Shown in pieces: positions 41,280-51,098 of a stretch of DNA of 64,000 nucleotides. The stretch's first letter is position 1. Each line of letters opens with the position of its first letter. The notes under the pieces were generated by a model. The model had not been told where the DNA came from. It saw nothing but the letters and a program-made list of their open reading frames with translations, and did not search any database. Made by a program: the position numbers and the translations under genes. The stretch spans positions 62,001-126,000 of the forward strand of contig CAZGEA010000002.1 of the NCBI GenBank assembly GCA_964524515.1. The letters run 5' to 3'. The DNA comes from CAZGEA01 sp964524515 (GTDB lineage: Bacteria > Patescibacteriota > Microgenomatia > UBA8517).

Positions 41280-41534
41280 TCAGTGCCTTTCCTTAAGTAT
41301 CTCTTTGTATTTATCAACTGCTTCTTGATCTGTCTGGGTTAAATCTTCACCTTTTTTAATTTTTTCCAAAACTCTAGAAAAATCTCCCAAATCTTTCATT
41401 TTGAATTTTCCTGAATCAAAAAGTCCTTTTGATATAGCAATGTTTGCAGGATGCAAGTCAATTGTTGCATCGCCACCAAGAACACAAGTTATTGATTCAA
41501 TTAGGGTAATAGGTTTCGTTCTCTCAATGCTCAT
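41280..41534 (-). CDS. Small unrecognised protein
   Basis: The 84-residue product has a short strand-rich start (PITLIESITCVLGGDATIDLHP) and a charged helical C-terminal half (DLGDFSRVLEKIKKGEDLTQTDQEAVDKYKEIL). No family known. It is divergent from rnhB. The ATG has no obvious Shine-Dalgarno. Confidence 0.6.
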   Translation of the reverse strand: MSIERTKPITLIESITCVLGGDATIDLHPANIAISKGLFDSGKFKMKDLGDFSRVLEKIKKGEDLTQTDQEAVDKYKEILKERH

Positions 41535-41568
41535 ATTTATTTACATTTCTAGTATAAAATAGTTTTAA

Positions 41569-42213
41569 ATGTCTGTAAATTTGGAATTTGAAAATAAATT
41601 TTGGAGTAAATTTGATTTTATTGCAGGCTGTGATGAAGTAGGTCGTGGAGCACTCGCCGGTCCAGTTTATGTTGGGTCTGTAATTTTTGATAAAAACATT
41701 TCAATTTTTGATTTGCCTGTTAGAATTGACGATTCAAAAAAATTAACAGCAATTCAAAGAGAAAAAGCATCTCTTTGGATCAAAAAATACGCCTATTATT
41801 ACAAAACATCAAGTTCTACATCAAAATTAATTGATAAAATCGGGATTGTAAAAGCCACTAATATTGCATTTCGAAAAAGTCTATCCAAAAAAACTCAGTT
41901 TCTCTTAATGGATGCTTTTTGGCTTCCATTTACAAAAGGATTACCTAAAAGCAAACAAATGCCAATAATAAAAGGGGACCAAAAGTCCATCACAATTGCA
42001 TCAGCTTCAATTATCGCCAAAGTTGAAAGAGACAAATACATGCAAATAATTGGTGAAAAAAGAAAATTTAGAAATTACAGTTTTGGAATCCACAAAGGAT
42101 ACGCAACTGCCAATCATATTAAAGCAATTGAAAAATTTGGGTTATCAAGTGAGCACAGAGTAAGTTTCTCGCGAAAGATTAAAGCAAGTTTCGCTTTTTC
42201 TCAAGCTCAATAA
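41569..42213 (+). CDS. rnhB: Ribonuclease HII
   Basis: The 214-residue protein shows RNase HII catalytic motifs: GCDEVGRGALAGPV (Asp-Glu pair), LLMDAF (third Asp), KGDQKSITIASASIIAKVERDKYM and the HKGYATANHI helix. It cuts the RNA strand of RNA-DNA hybrids and single ribonucleotides in DNA. Its 3' end overlaps the convergent rpsU by 35 bases. Confidence 0.95.
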   Translation: MSVNLEFENKFWSKFDFIAGCDEVGRGALAGPVYVGSVIFDKNISIFDLPVRIDDSKKLTAIQREKASLWIKKYAYYYKTSSSTSKLIDKIGIVKATNIAFRKSLSKKTQFLLMDAFWLPFTKGLPKSKQMPIIKGDQKSITIASASIIAKVERDKYMQIIGEKRKFRNYSFGIHKGYATANHIKAIEKFGLSSEHRVSFSRKIKASFAFSQAQ

Positions 42214-42376
42214 GATGAGCAATGCGATAGGATTTCTCCTTACGAAGTTCAGCTTTCTTTTTGTGCCTTGCACGGTCGCGAAAATCAATAATGATATTTT
42301 CATCAATGACTTTTTTTCTAAATCGATTGATTAAATGATCGTCTGATTCTCCTTTTTGTTTTTTTACTACTACCAT
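42179..42376 (-). CDS. rpsU: 30S ribosomal protein S21
   Basis: The 65-residue basic protein matches bS21: VVVKKQKGESDDHLINRFRKKVIDENIIIDFRDRARHKKK. It binds near the 3' end of 16S rRNA and the anti-Shine-Dalgarno. Many CPR genomes retain S21. The 3' end overlaps rnhB. Confidence 0.9.
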   Translation of the reverse strand: MVVVKKQKGESDDHLINRFRKKVIDENIIIDFRDRARHKKKAELRKEKSYRIAHLIELEKKRNLL

Positions 42377-42520
42377 AATGTTTAAATAAAATTTATTCCC
42401 CTCCTTTCAAGGTTTGCGACTATTGTACCAAAAAATAGGGACAATTGTTAGAAGTAGATATAGTTAGGTTCACTTAAGATCCAGTTTACGAAAATACGAT
42501 ACCTCTAGTATGGTGTTTAG

Positions 42521-43795
42521 GTGGAAAGATTTTCTCCTTTCTCGGCAATAAAATTAATAAAAACTGAATTAACAGATAATCTTACTGACTACGCTAGAAT
42601 CCAGGATAAAATTGCTCCACATGATAAAGGTGTCAGAGTATCAACTTCACAAATTGAAAAAAGATTAGCATGGCTACTGGTTTCCGGAGGGCTTTTGTCT
42701 CCAGGTGCTTATGAAGAAAATTTTAAGACACCAAATGAACCGACTTCTTTTGAAGTTAGCGGCAGATTATTGCACGATTTTTCAGATGTTTTGGAATTTA
42801 TTAATCAAACAACTGTTTCAAAAAGTGGAAATTATCCAGAAATTTTGCTTCATATGTTTCCAACTGTTCCATATCGTGATTTGTCCACTTTCATAAGATC
42901 AGCCGCAGTTTGGGAGACAGAAAAAGAATCAGGAAACGCTACATCAGTTGGCTTTAATAATTTGTGGAGTTGGTTCCAAACTGATATTCGAAATAATCCA
43001 ACAAAGCTTCCACAAAGATTTAAAGGCCAAGAAGACGACGAAGAGCTTTCATATTTATTAAATATTTTAAGAATGTCGCCAAAAATTAGTTTACTTGGCT
43101 CAACTTTGGCAAATCAATATTCAAAATTAAATGGATTGCCATGTCTTGATTCATATTGCCAAGTTAGTGCGGTACTAAACTCAAATTATAGCCAAAAATT
43201 AGAATTAGATGGAAATTTTTCGGCAGTTTTATATCCGGTTCAATACACATGCAATTTTGATAAATTGGCAATTGTATTTGATGGTGAAAATATTTCGGTG
43301 TCTATTTTTGACTTAAAAACTAGTCCAAAACCAGTAAACGGCTCGCTAAAAGATGCAGCAATGCAAATGGAATCTCAGATTATGATTCAAATCGTCAAAA
43401 AACTAATTGAGTCACACTTAACGCAAAATGGGCAACTTCCACGAATCGAAAACGCATATGTTATGCAGGGATCAAGTTTTGCAAAAATTAAAGAGATTCA
43501 GGTAAGTGTTCAAAGAATTTTCATGTCAGAAACTGGAGAAATTGAAACAATAAATATTGATGAAGATTTAAATTATTTTGAAGAAACACATGCACTTTTG
43601 GCAATTTCCTCTCAAATTGGTAAAAGTGCAATCGCAGCAACATTAAGTGAGGGAAAATTTTTTCATCCAAACGGTGAAGTTCCATATAGATTTAGAAGAA
43701 AAATTCAAAATAATAATGTAAAAAATGAGATCAAAAAACCATGGTTCCTAAAATCATTGGCTAACTCAAAAAATGATCCGCATGATCCTTTTTAA
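42521..43795 (+). CDS. Possible PD-(D/E)XK nuclease-like protein
   Basis: The 424-residue protein has, near residues 250-295, a strand with NFDKLAIVFDGE, then SVSIFDLKTSPKP, then a helix with AMQMESQIMIQIV. That order resembles the RecB-type nuclease core (G-x-x-D, D-x-KT, Q-x-x-x-Q), but the first motif is weak. The remaining sequence is helical and not recognised. The start codon is GTG; TAGTAT about 15 bases upstream suggests a leaderless mRNA. Confidence 0.5.
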   Translation: MERFSPFSAIKLIKTELTDNLTDYARIQDKIAPHDKGVRVSTSQIEKRLAWLLVSGGLLSPGAYEENFKTPNEPTSFEVSGRLLHDFSDVLEFINQTTVSKSGNYPEILLHMFPTVPYRDLSTFIRSAAVWETEKESGNATSVGFNNLWSWFQTDIRNNPTKLPQRFKGQEDDEELSYLLNILRMSPKISLLGSTLANQYSKLNGLPCLDSYCQVSAVLNSNYSQKLELDGNFSAVLYPVQYTCNFDKLAIVFDGENISVSIFDLKTSPKPVNGSLKDAAMQMESQIMIQIVKKLIESHLTQNGQLPRIENAYVMQGSSFAKIKEIQVSVQRIFMSETGEIETINIDEDLNYFEETHALLAISSQIGKSAIAATLSEGKFFHPNGEVPYRFRRKIQNNNVKNEIKKPWFLKSLANSKNDPHDPF

Positions 43796-43812
43796 ACTGC
43801 TAAACTAAATGT

Positions 43813-44328
43813 ATGAAAGTAGCAATATTAGCAGGAGGTTGTTTCTGGTGCACTGAAGCAATTTATCAAAAAATTGATGGAGTAGTTGATATTGTTCCAG
43901 GCTATACTGGTGGAAATACAAAAAACCCAACTTACGATGAAGTCTCAACAGGTGAGACAGGACACGCAGAAGCAGTAAAAATCACATTTGATGAATCAAA
44001 AATTAATTTTGAAAAACTTTTATATTTTTTCTTCAAAACTCACGACCCAACAACATTAAACAAACAAGGTGCAGACATTGGCACTCAATATAGGTCAGAA
44101 ATTTTTTATGTCGATGATGACCAAAAAGAAACTGCAAAAGAATATATTTCAAAAATCCAAAAGGATTATAAAGATAAAATTGTCACAAAAATTTCACCTG
44201 CTGGGGAATTTTTTATTGCTGAGGATTATCACAAAAACTATTATGAAAGAAATAAAAATATGCCATATTGCAGATTTGTAATTGCTCCAAAACTTGAGAA
44301 ATTAGAGGGCGAAATTTCGAAATTTTAA
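43813..44328 (+). CDS. msrA: Peptide methionine sulfoxide reductase A
   Basis: The 171-residue protein has the MsrA active site GCFWCTEAIYQKIDGV, with the catalytic Cys in GCFWC, and the conserved GYTGGNTKNPTYDEVSTGETGHAEAVKITFD and FFKTHDPTTLNKQGADIGTQYRS. It reduces methionine-S-sulfoxide in proteins. No recycling cysteines are obvious near the C-terminus, and no MsrB is adjacent. A weak GGGCGA/TCGCCC hairpin overlaps the stop codon. Confidence 0.95.
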   Translation: MKVAILAGGCFWCTEAIYQKIDGVVDIVPGYTGGNTKNPTYDEVSTGETGHAEAVKITFDESKINFEKLLYFFFKTHDPTTLNKQGADIGTQYRSEIFYVDDDQKETAKEYISKIQKDYKDKIVTKISPAGEFFIAEDYHKNYYERNKNMPYCRFVIAPKLEKLEGEISKF

Positions 44329-44351
44329 TTTCCAAATCTCGCCCAATACGA

Positions 44352-45068
44352 TTAGTCTACAAACTCAATCTTGAAACACAATTTCTTTTTGAGTGAAACC
44401 ATGACATTGTAAACAAATCCAAATGGACTTATTGTAGTTCTTTCTTTTTGATCTTTGATGTTTTTGCTGATTGCAAAAATCAACTGACTAATAACAAGAA
44501 ATAGGTTCTTGATTTGTGTTATTCCTCCAATCAAGCCTATTACTGCACAAGGAATCAGTATTGCTGATACTATCTCCAAATAACCTTTTGCAGGTGCATG
44601 TGGAAACAAAACAACAATTGGTATAGTTATATAAAAACACAAAGCAACCCATGCAATAAATCGAATTAGTGCAGTAAATAGTTTTGGTTTTTCATATTCT
44701 CTAACGTCAAGGTACATTTCAAAGAAAAATACTGGCAGAATGTATAAAATTCCTAATGCAATGAAAAAAAATGCCCAAACTAGAAAAAAAATAAGCAATC
44801 CAATTATTTGGGCTACCCAATCTCCAGTTAGGAGTATTGCAATAAGAATTAACCAATACAAGAAATACTTATACTTTAACAATTTTGGCTTTACAGTTTT
44901 CTCGTATTGTTTTTTGGGAGCGTTCCACATTGCTCTAAAAAAATCCCAAAACAAATCACAAAATGTAAAGATTTTCCCATTATATTCTCGATCAGCATTA
45001 ATACTAATCCATGAAAGAATTGCATATACCACTTGAAAGAATTTACTATTCTTGCGACTGATTTTCAT
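44352..45068 (-). CDS. Multi-helix membrane protein, unknown
   Basis: The 238-residue protein has about five membrane helices (about 73-90, 95-118, 120-140, 160-180, 185-205), a polar N-terminal region and a basic C-terminal end. No transporter motif recognised. The leader shows TATAAT, GCAC box (45094-45097) and TGGAG nine bases before the ATG, like the other GCAC-box orphans, and it is divergent from metG. Confidence 0.65.
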   Translation of the reverse strand: MKISRKNSKFFQVVYAILSWISINADREYNGKIFTFCDLFWDFFRAMWNAPKKQYEKTVKPKLLKYKYFLYWLILIAILLTGDWVAQIIGLLIFFLVWAFFFIALGILYILPVFFFEMYLDVREYEKPKLFTALIRFIAWVALCFYITIPIVVLFPHAPAKGYLEIVSAILIPCAVIGLIGGITQIKNLFLVISQLIFAISKNIKDQKERTTISPFGFVYNVMVSLKKKLCFKIEFVD

Positions 45069-45148
45069 GATCTGTCTCCATTTGAAATAAAACGTGCGTA
45101 TTGTTTAGCGGCTTGATTATAACAAATTAATGTATAATAGTCTTGAAT

Positions 45149-46786
45149 ATGGACAAAAAGAATATTTTAATTGCAGTTGCCTGGCCATATGTAAATGGTG
45201 ATTTACACGTCGGTCATGTTGCAGGATATTTGTTGCCAGCTGACATCACAGCTCGCTTTTTTAGACTTTCAGGACACAAAGTGTTGATGGTTTCTGGATC
45301 TGATTGTTTTGGTACTCCAATTACAGTTGAAGCAGACAAAAGAGGAATTTCTCCTCGTGAAGTCGTGAATGAATATCATGCAAGAAATTTATCACTTTTC
45401 AAAAATTTAGGGCTTACTTTTGATTTATATACAAAAACAGATACTGATAGTCATCGCGAAATAACACAGGAATTCTTACTTAAGTTTTGGGAAAAAGATT
45501 TATTAATTGTTAAATCCCAAAACCAATATTTCTCTGACACTTTAAATAGATTTTTGCCAGATAGGTATGTTGAAGGAGTTTGTCCAATTTGTAAATTTGT
45601 GGGAGCTAGAAGTGATCAATGTGACAATTGTGGAAATTTACTTGACCAAAATTTAATCGATCCAGTTTCGAAAATTGACAAAAAACCAGTAAGTTTAAAA
45701 GAGACAAAACATCTTTTTGTAAAATGGGACAAAATCGAAGAAAAAATCAAAAAATATGTTGATTCCTCAAAAAATAATTGGCGTGATTGGATAAAAGGTG
45801 AAACTCAAAAATGGCTTGATGGTGGGCTAAAAGAGCGCGCAGTAACACGCGATTTAGATTGGGGAGTGGAAATTCCGCAAAAGATTGCAAAAGAATTAGA
45901 AGGCTCAGAAAACAAAAGAGTTTATGTTTGGTTTGATGCGGTCATTGGTTATTATTCTGCAAGCAGGCAATGGGCCGCAGAAAATAATAAGAATTGGGAA
46001 GATTTCTGGTGTGGTGAGAATATAAATCATTATTATTTTATGGGAAAAGATAATTTAGTTTTTCATACCATTTTTTGGCCAGGACAATTAATTACATACA
46101 ACGAAGATCTACATTTGCCAGATTATCAAATGATCAATCAATATCTTAATTTAGATGGTCAAAAGTTTTCAAAAAGTCGTGGAGTAGTTGTTGACACTGC
46201 TGAGTTTATCGAAAAATTTTCTCCAGATAGTTTAAGGTTTTACTTAACATCTATAATGCCAGAAACTTCAGATGCAAGTTTTACCTGGAACGATTTTTAC
46301 AATAAAAATAATTCATTATTAGTAGGCCATATTGGAAATTTTATTCACAGAACTTTATCTCTTTATAATGAAAAAAGTTTTGAGAAAAATGTAAGTGATA
46401 AAGTTTTTAATAAAATTAAAGATACATTTGCTAATTCAAGTGAATTTATTAAAACTGGTAAATTTAAAGCATATTTAGCAGAAATTGAGAGTTTAGCAAG
46501 TTTTGCAAATTCATATATTGATGAGGCAGCTCCATGGTTTTCCAAGAAAAACGATATCAAAAAATTTGAAATTGATGGTGCAGATCTTATTTCATTAACA
46601 GTTTCGATAATGTCTCTAATGGAACCGATTACACCAAATGCATGGGAAAATTATTGTAGTTGCGTTGGAATAAATGAAAACAATTTATGGAGTTCAAAGG
46701 ATTTAAAAGCTGAAATAGAAAAAATACTAAATATAATAAAAATTAAAAATCCAACTCCACTTTTTTCAAAATTTGAAGAAGAATAA
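45149..46786 (+). CDS. metG: Methionyl-tRNA synthetase
   Basis: The 545-residue class I synthetase has the HIGH-type motif (PYVNGDLHVGHVAGY), a zinc knuckle (CPICKFVGARSDQCDNCG), the Met-pocket region YVWFDAVIGYYSAS, and the KFSKSRG version of KMSKS. It charges tRNA-Met. The C-terminal EMAP-like tRNA-binding domain of longer enzymes is absent. TATAAT (45133-45138) is ten bases before the ATG and there is no Shine-Dalgarno, so it is probably leaderless. Confidence 0.95.
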   Translation: MDKKNILIAVAWPYVNGDLHVGHVAGYLLPADITARFFRLSGHKVLMVSGSDCFGTPITVEADKRGISPREVVNEYHARNLSLFKNLGLTFDLYTKTDTDSHREITQEFLLKFWEKDLLIVKSQNQYFSDTLNRFLPDRYVEGVCPICKFVGARSDQCDNCGNLLDQNLIDPVSKIDKKPVSLKETKHLFVKWDKIEEKIKKYVDSSKNNWRDWIKGETQKWLDGGLKERAVTRDLDWGVEIPQKIAKELEGSENKRVYVWFDAVIGYYSASRQWAAENNKNWEDFWCGENINHYYFMGKDNLVFHTIFWPGQLITYNEDLHLPDYQMINQYLNLDGQKFSKSRGVVVDTAEFIEKFSPDSLRFYLTSIMPETSDASFTWNDFYNKNNSLLVGHIGNFIHRTLSLYNEKSFEKNVSDKVFNKIKDTFANSSEFIKTGKFKAYLAEIESLASFANSYIDEAAPWFSKKNDIKKFEIDGADLISLTVSIMSLMEPITPNAWENYCSCVGINENNLWSSKDLKAEIEKILNIIKIKNPTPLFSKFEEE

Positions 46787-46858
46787 GCCCAAAATAAACT
46801 TTTTCCCAAAGCCCAAAATAAGCTTTTTCTCAACATTTATATTTATAATGAATAAAAT

Positions 46859-47539
46859 ATGAGATTACTAATTGTCGAAGATGAACACAAAATCGCCAAC
46901 TCTATAAAAAAAGGTTTTGAGCAAGAAGGATATGCAGCCGATGTTACATATGATGGAGAAGATGGTTTGGATATGGCTTCATCGGTTGAATATGATTGTA
47001 TAATTTTGGATTTAATGCTCCCGTCAATGACTGGTGAGGAAATTTGTAAAAAATTAAGAGAAGATAAAAATCATACTCCGATTTTAATGTTAACTGCAAA
47101 AGGAGATCTAGCCAGTCGTGTAGAAGGGCTAAATATTGGGGCAGATGATTATTTAGTTAAACCATTTGCATTTTCAGAATTGGTGGCCCGTGTCAGAGCG
47201 CTCACGAGAAGACCTAAAAAATTGCTTGATCCAGTTCTAAAAGTTGATGATTTATCTTTAAATGTTAATAGCTATGAAGTTAAAAGAAATAATATTGAGT
47301 TAAACCTTTCAAGAAAAGAATTTGGACTTTTAGAGTATTTAATGCGCCATCCAAATCAAATTCTTCCAAAAGAAAAAATAATTGAGCATGTATGGAATTA
47401 TGATGCTGATATATTGCCAAACACAGTAGAAGTTTATGTAGGTTATTTAAGGCAAAAAATAGATAAAAATTTTAAAAAATCAAAACCATTAATTCACACA
47501 GTTCGCGGGTTCGGCTATAAGATTGGAGTAGCAAAATGA
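46859..47539 (+). CDS. OmpR-family response regulator
   Basis: The 226-residue protein has a receiver domain (1-120; phospho-acceptor Asp in DCIILDLMLPSM, Lys in DDYLVKPF) and an OmpR-type winged helix (130-224; RKEFGLLEYLMRHPNQILPKEKIIEHVW, VRGFGYKIG). It probably controls the exporter operon that follows. It overlaps the histidine kinase gene by four bases. TATAAT lies about ten bases before the ATG. Confidence 0.94.
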   Translation: MRLLIVEDEHKIANSIKKGFEQEGYAADVTYDGEDGLDMASSVEYDCIILDLMLPSMTGEEICKKLREDKNHTPILMLTAKGDLASRVEGLNIGADDYLVKPFAFSELVARVRALTRRPKKLLDPVLKVDDLSLNVNSYEVKRNNIELNLSRKEFGLLEYLMRHPNQILPKEKIIEHVWNYDADILPNTVEVYVGYLRQKIDKNFKKSKPLIHTVRGFGYKIGVAK

Positions 47540-48525
47540 AAATATTTGAATCAGCTCGAACAAGACTCACAATTTTATACGCAATAATAATTTCAATTAT
47601 TTGTTTGGCATATAGCTCTGTTTTATATAGAACAGTAACAATAGAACTGGAAAGAGGTTTCAGGGCAATTCAGCAGAGAATCGGCCCATCAGCTGCAAAA
47701 GTTTTGTTTGAAGATGATTTGGAATTAGCAAAACAATCAGTTGCTGCAAGATTGTTTATTGTTAATGCTGTAATTATTGGATCTGCCACAATTGGAGGAT
47801 ATATTCTGGCAGGAATAACACTGCGCCCAATTCAAGAGGTCTTTGAAGATCAAAAAAGGTTTATTGCAGATGCCTCTCATGAACTTCGCACTCCAATTAC
47901 ATCTTTAATGTCAGAAATTGAAGTTAATTTACGTCAGAAAAAAATTCCATCAAGTGAATTCAAAAGCATACTAATAAGTAATTTAGAGGAAGTTCAAAAA
48001 CTAAAAAAACTTACAAATTATCTTTTGTCACTTAGTAAATCAGAAGTTTCAGATATAAAATTAAATTTAACTAAAATTTCTATTAAAAAAATTACAGATA
48101 ATGCAATTAAAAATGTGAGTAATCAGTCAATTGCAAAGAAAATAAAAGTAATAAATAAAGTTAAAGATCAAGCGGTGTATTCAAACTCAGATGCGTTAAC
48201 CGAAATTTTAACAATCTTTTTGGACAATGCTATTAAATATAGCGGTGAAAATTCAAAAATTTTATTGTTTAATTCTATTTCAAAAAATAATGTAATATTA
48301 AGTGTTAAGGATTATGGAATTGGTATGAATGCTACTATAATTCCTCATATTTTTGATAGATTCTACAGAGCTGATTCCTCTCGCAATAAAACTAAAATTG
48401 ATGGACATGGCTTAGGGTTGGCAATTGCTAAAAGTATTTCAAAAAATATTAAAGTAGACCTATTAGTTACAAGTAAACCAGGTATTGGTTCAGTCTTCTC
48501 AGTAAAACTCCAAAAGGTACTTTAA
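47536..48525 (+). CDS. Membrane sensor histidine kinase
   Basis: The 329-residue kinase has two membrane helices (about 10-30 and 72-95) around a very short extracytoplasmic loop. The H-box DASHELRTPITSLMSEIE follows at about 112, then the N-box FLDNAIKYSGE, G1 DYGIGM and G2 GHGLGLAIA. It phosphorylates the response regulator encoded just upstream. The loop of about 40 residues suggests sensing at or in the membrane, for example of envelope stress. Confidence 0.93.
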   Translation: MKIFESARTRLTILYAIIISIICLAYSSVLYRTVTIELERGFRAIQQRIGPSAAKVLFEDDLELAKQSVAARLFIVNAVIIGSATIGGYILAGITLRPIQEVFEDQKRFIADASHELRTPITSLMSEIEVNLRQKKIPSSEFKSILISNLEEVQKLKKLTNYLLSLSKSEVSDIKLNLTKISIKKITDNAIKNVSNQSIAKKIKVINKVKDQAVYSNSDALTEILTIFLDNAIKYSGENSKILLFNSISKNNVILSVKDYGIGMNATIIPHIFDRFYRADSSRNKTKIDGHGLGLAIAKSISKNIKVDLLVTSKPGIGSVFSVKLQKVL

Positions 48526-48596
48526 GCAAAAATTAAGTTTTAAGGTTTATATTGAAAATAGAATATATATTGAAAATTGTAAGGAGGTGAATTATT

Positions 48597-49079
48597 TTGA
48601 ATAAAAAAACATTAATTTTAACGTCAGCAGCAACAGTAATAATAGGTAGTGCGCTGCTTACTACATCTATTGTTAATGCTCAAGATTCAAGTGGTTACAG
48701 TTCAATTGTTCAAAAACTTTCAGAGAAATTTAATTTAAACAAAGATGATGTTCAAAAAGTTTTTGACGAAGAACGAACTGCAAGACAAGCTGAAATGTAT
48801 GCAATGTTTGAAGACCGTCTAAGCTCTTTAGTAAAAGATGGAAAAATAACAGATGCACAAAAGAAAGCTCTTCTTGATAAGCATGCACAAATTCAAGAGC
48901 AACTAGAGCAATTGAAAGATCTTGATGAATCAGAAAGAAAAGATGAGGTAAAAAAGATTCATGATGATTTTGGAGTTTGGCTTAAAGACCAAGGAATAGA
49001 TATAAAAGATATTGGTTTCTTTGGTTTTGGTCGCGGTTTTGTGAGAGGATTCAGGATGGGCTACAAGTTTCATAACTAG
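48597..49079 (+). CDS. Exported small helical protein, DUF2680/CpxP-like layout
   Basis: The 160-residue product has a signal peptide (1-28, cleavage likely after VNA). Helical repeats follow, including LSEKFNLNKDDVQKVFDEER and LVKDGKITDAQKKALLDKH, which resemble the LGI-x-x-E-x-V / G-x-I-T-x-x-Q-A pattern of DUF2680 proteins. Start: TTG at 48597, about nine bases after a perfect AAGGAGGTGA. Its place between a two-component system and an exporter suggests a periplasmic-type sensor or chaperone; inference only. Confidence 0.75.
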   Translation: MNKKTLILTSAATVIIGSALLTTSIVNAQDSSGYSSIVQKLSEKFNLNKDDVQKVFDEERTARQAEMYAMFEDRLSSLVKDGKITDAQKKALLDKHAQIQEQLEQLKDLDESERKDEVKKIHDDFGVWLKDQGIDIKDIGFFGFGRGFVRGFRMGYKFHN

Positions 49080-49119
49080 TTAGAACTTTGGAACTTGAGT
49101 TAAGGTTGATAGTAAAGAG

Positions 49120-49143
49120 AAAACCCCGGTAAAACGGGGTTTT
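49120..49143 (+). terminator. Hairpin terminator or attenuator
   Basis: AAAACCCCG / CGGGGTTTT with a six-base loop. It lies within the predicted operon, between the exported protein and the HlyD-type gene, so it may only reduce read-through. Confidence 0.75.
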
Positions 49144-49181
49144 CAGGTTATTCTCAGTTGTTAGGTGGTATTATTCAGGCA

Positions 49182-50393
49182 ATGTTAAATAAAATTTGGA
49201 AATTAAATATTAAAGTTAAGGCTCTACTAATTGTATTGATTTTGATTGCTGGATTTTTATTTTATAAATCAAAACAAACACAACCAATTAGTTATTCAAC
49301 ATCGACTGTTGAAAAAGGAACTGTTGTCTCAACAGTTACTGGTTCTGGAAAAATAATTTCTGCAAATATAATTAATGTAAATACAACTTCAACAGGAGTC
49401 ATCAAAAAAACTTACGTTAAAGATGGTGATAAGGTTAAAAAAGGTCAAAAACTAGCCGAAATTGAACTTGATGAATCAGGAAGACAAAAATATTTATCAT
49501 CATATTCAAGTTATTTGTCAGCAAAGAATTCAGTTGATTCATCAAATACAAACTTATATACATTACAATCTGCAATGTTTGCAGCAAATCAAAAGTTCAT
49601 TAATGACGCGGTTGCAAGAAATCTTGATTCAACTGATCCAACATATATTCAAGAATACTCAGATTGGAAGGCTGCTGAGTCAAAATATCAAAGCCAAACA
49701 AACGCGATTAATCAATCAAAATCTGCTTTATCCGCTTCATATTCATCATATCTTTTATCATCTTCTACAATATATGCACCAGGCGATGGAGTAATTAAAA
49801 ATGTCTTAGTTGAAGGATTTCCGCTATTATCAACATCTACAACTTTTGCAAGTATTCAATCAACCGGAAATCCAATAATGACAATAGATCTAACTGAAAT
49901 TGATGTACCAAAAGTTAAAGTTGGATTAAAAGCAACAATAACAATTGATAGTTTGTCAGAAAAAACATTTACAGGGACAGTGATACAAGTCAATTCTCTG
50001 GGGACTACAACAAGTAACGTTACAACATACACAACATTTATTAAGCTAGATAATCCATCTGACATAATTTTGCCGGCAATGCAGGGAAATGCAAATATAA
50101 TAATTGAAGCCAAATCAGACACTTTGTTTGTTCCCTCGGCTGCACTATCATCTTTAAATAATACAAACACTGTCAGAGTAAAAAGTGGTGAAAATATTAA
50201 AACTGTTGAAGTTGAAAAAGGTATTGTAGGTGATGGGGTAACAGAAATAATCTCAGGACTAAAAGAAGGAGACACTGTGATTACAGGAAGTGTAAACCAA
50301 TCATCAACACAAAATTCAGGTAGTTCACCATTCAGTGGTGCAATTAGAGGCAATACATTTGGTGGTGGAAATTCAGTCCGTATAACCAGATAA
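49182..50393 (+). CDS. MacA/HlyD-like membrane fusion protein
   Basis: The 403-residue protein has an N-terminal membrane helix (about 10-28), a lipoyl/barrel-sandwich part (VVSTVTGSGKIISANIINVN, GDKVKKGQKLAEIELD), a helical hairpin (105-190), a beta-barrel (215-290) and a C-terminal MP domain. The tail is Gly/Ser/Asn-rich. It would couple the MacB-like transporter to export. Start: ATG at 49182; the frame also opens with TTG at 49158. Confidence 0.88.
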   Translation: MLNKIWKLNIKVKALLIVLILIAGFLFYKSKQTQPISYSTSTVEKGTVVSTVTGSGKIISANIINVNTTSTGVIKKTYVKDGDKVKKGQKLAEIELDESGRQKYLSSYSSYLSAKNSVDSSNTNLYTLQSAMFAANQKFINDAVARNLDSTDPTYIQEYSDWKAAESKYQSQTNAINQSKSALSASYSSYLLSSSTIYAPGDGVIKNVLVEGFPLLSTSTTFASIQSTGNPIMTIDLTEIDVPKVKVGLKATITIDSLSEKTFTGTVIQVNSLGTTTSNVTTYTTFIKLDNPSDIILPAMQGNANIIIEAKSDTLFVPSAALSSLNNTNTVRVKSGENIKTVEVEKGIVGDGVTEIISGLKEGDTVITGSVNQSSTQNSGSSPFSGAIRGNTFGGGNSVRITR

Positions 50394-50399
50394 CTCTTC

Positions 50400-51098
50400 A
50401 TGATTAAAGTTGAAAAAATAAATAAAGTCTACAAAAACGAAGATGTTGAAACTGTTGCTTTAAAAGATATTTCATTCAATATCAAAAAAGGCGAATTTGT
50501 GGCAATTATGGGTCCTTCAGGAAGTGGAAAATCAACACTAATGCATATTCTGGGAGCTCTTGATAATCCATCAAGTGGAAAATATATTTTAGACAATTAT
50601 GAAGTAGGAAATTTAAGCGAAGATGAATTATCAGATATTAGAAACAAAAAAATTGGATTTATTTTTCAAGCATATAATTTATTACCAAGAACATCAGCCC
50701 TAAAAAACGTAATGTTGCCAATGGCATATTCTGGGGTGCCACTAAATTTAAGAATAGAAAGAGCAAAAAAATTATTAAATCTAGTTGGTCTAAAAGATAG
50801 AATAAATCATACATCAAATCAATTGTCTGGTGGACAACAGCAACGAGTTGCAATTGCTAGGGCACTGTCTATGGACCCAGCAATTTTATTGGCCGATGAA
50901 CCAACTGGAAATATCGCATCAATTCAAGCTGAAGAAATTATGGCAATTTTTCAAAAATTAAATGCTGAAGGTAATACTGTTGTAATGATAACTCACGAAC
51001 CAGATATCGCAGCTCATGCAAAAAGAATAATTACAATAAAAGATGGACAAGTATTTTCGGATCAAATTAATAGAAATATAGTAAAAGCAAAAATATGA
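50400..51098 (+). CDS. MacB/LolD-like ABC transporter ATP-binding protein
   Basis: The 232-residue ATPase has Walker A GPSGSGKST, Q-loop FIFQAYNLLPRTSALKNV, signature LSGGQQQRVAIARAL, Walker B ILLADEPTGN and the H-loop ITHEPD. The subfamily is the MacB/LolD/FtsE group that powers export of peptides, macrolides or lipoproteins. It starts six bases after the fusion-protein stop codon and overlaps the permease by four. Confidence 0.95.
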   Translation: MIKVEKINKVYKNEDVETVALKDISFNIKKGEFVAIMGPSGSGKSTLMHILGALDNPSSGKYILDNYEVGNLSEDELSDIRNKKIGFIFQAYNLLPRTSALKNVMLPMAYSGVPLNLRIERAKKLLNLVGLKDRINHTSNQLSGGQQQRVAIARALSMDPAILLADEPTGNIASIQAEEIMAIFQKLNAEGNTVVMITHEPDIAAHAKRIITIKDGQVFSDQINRNIVKAKI

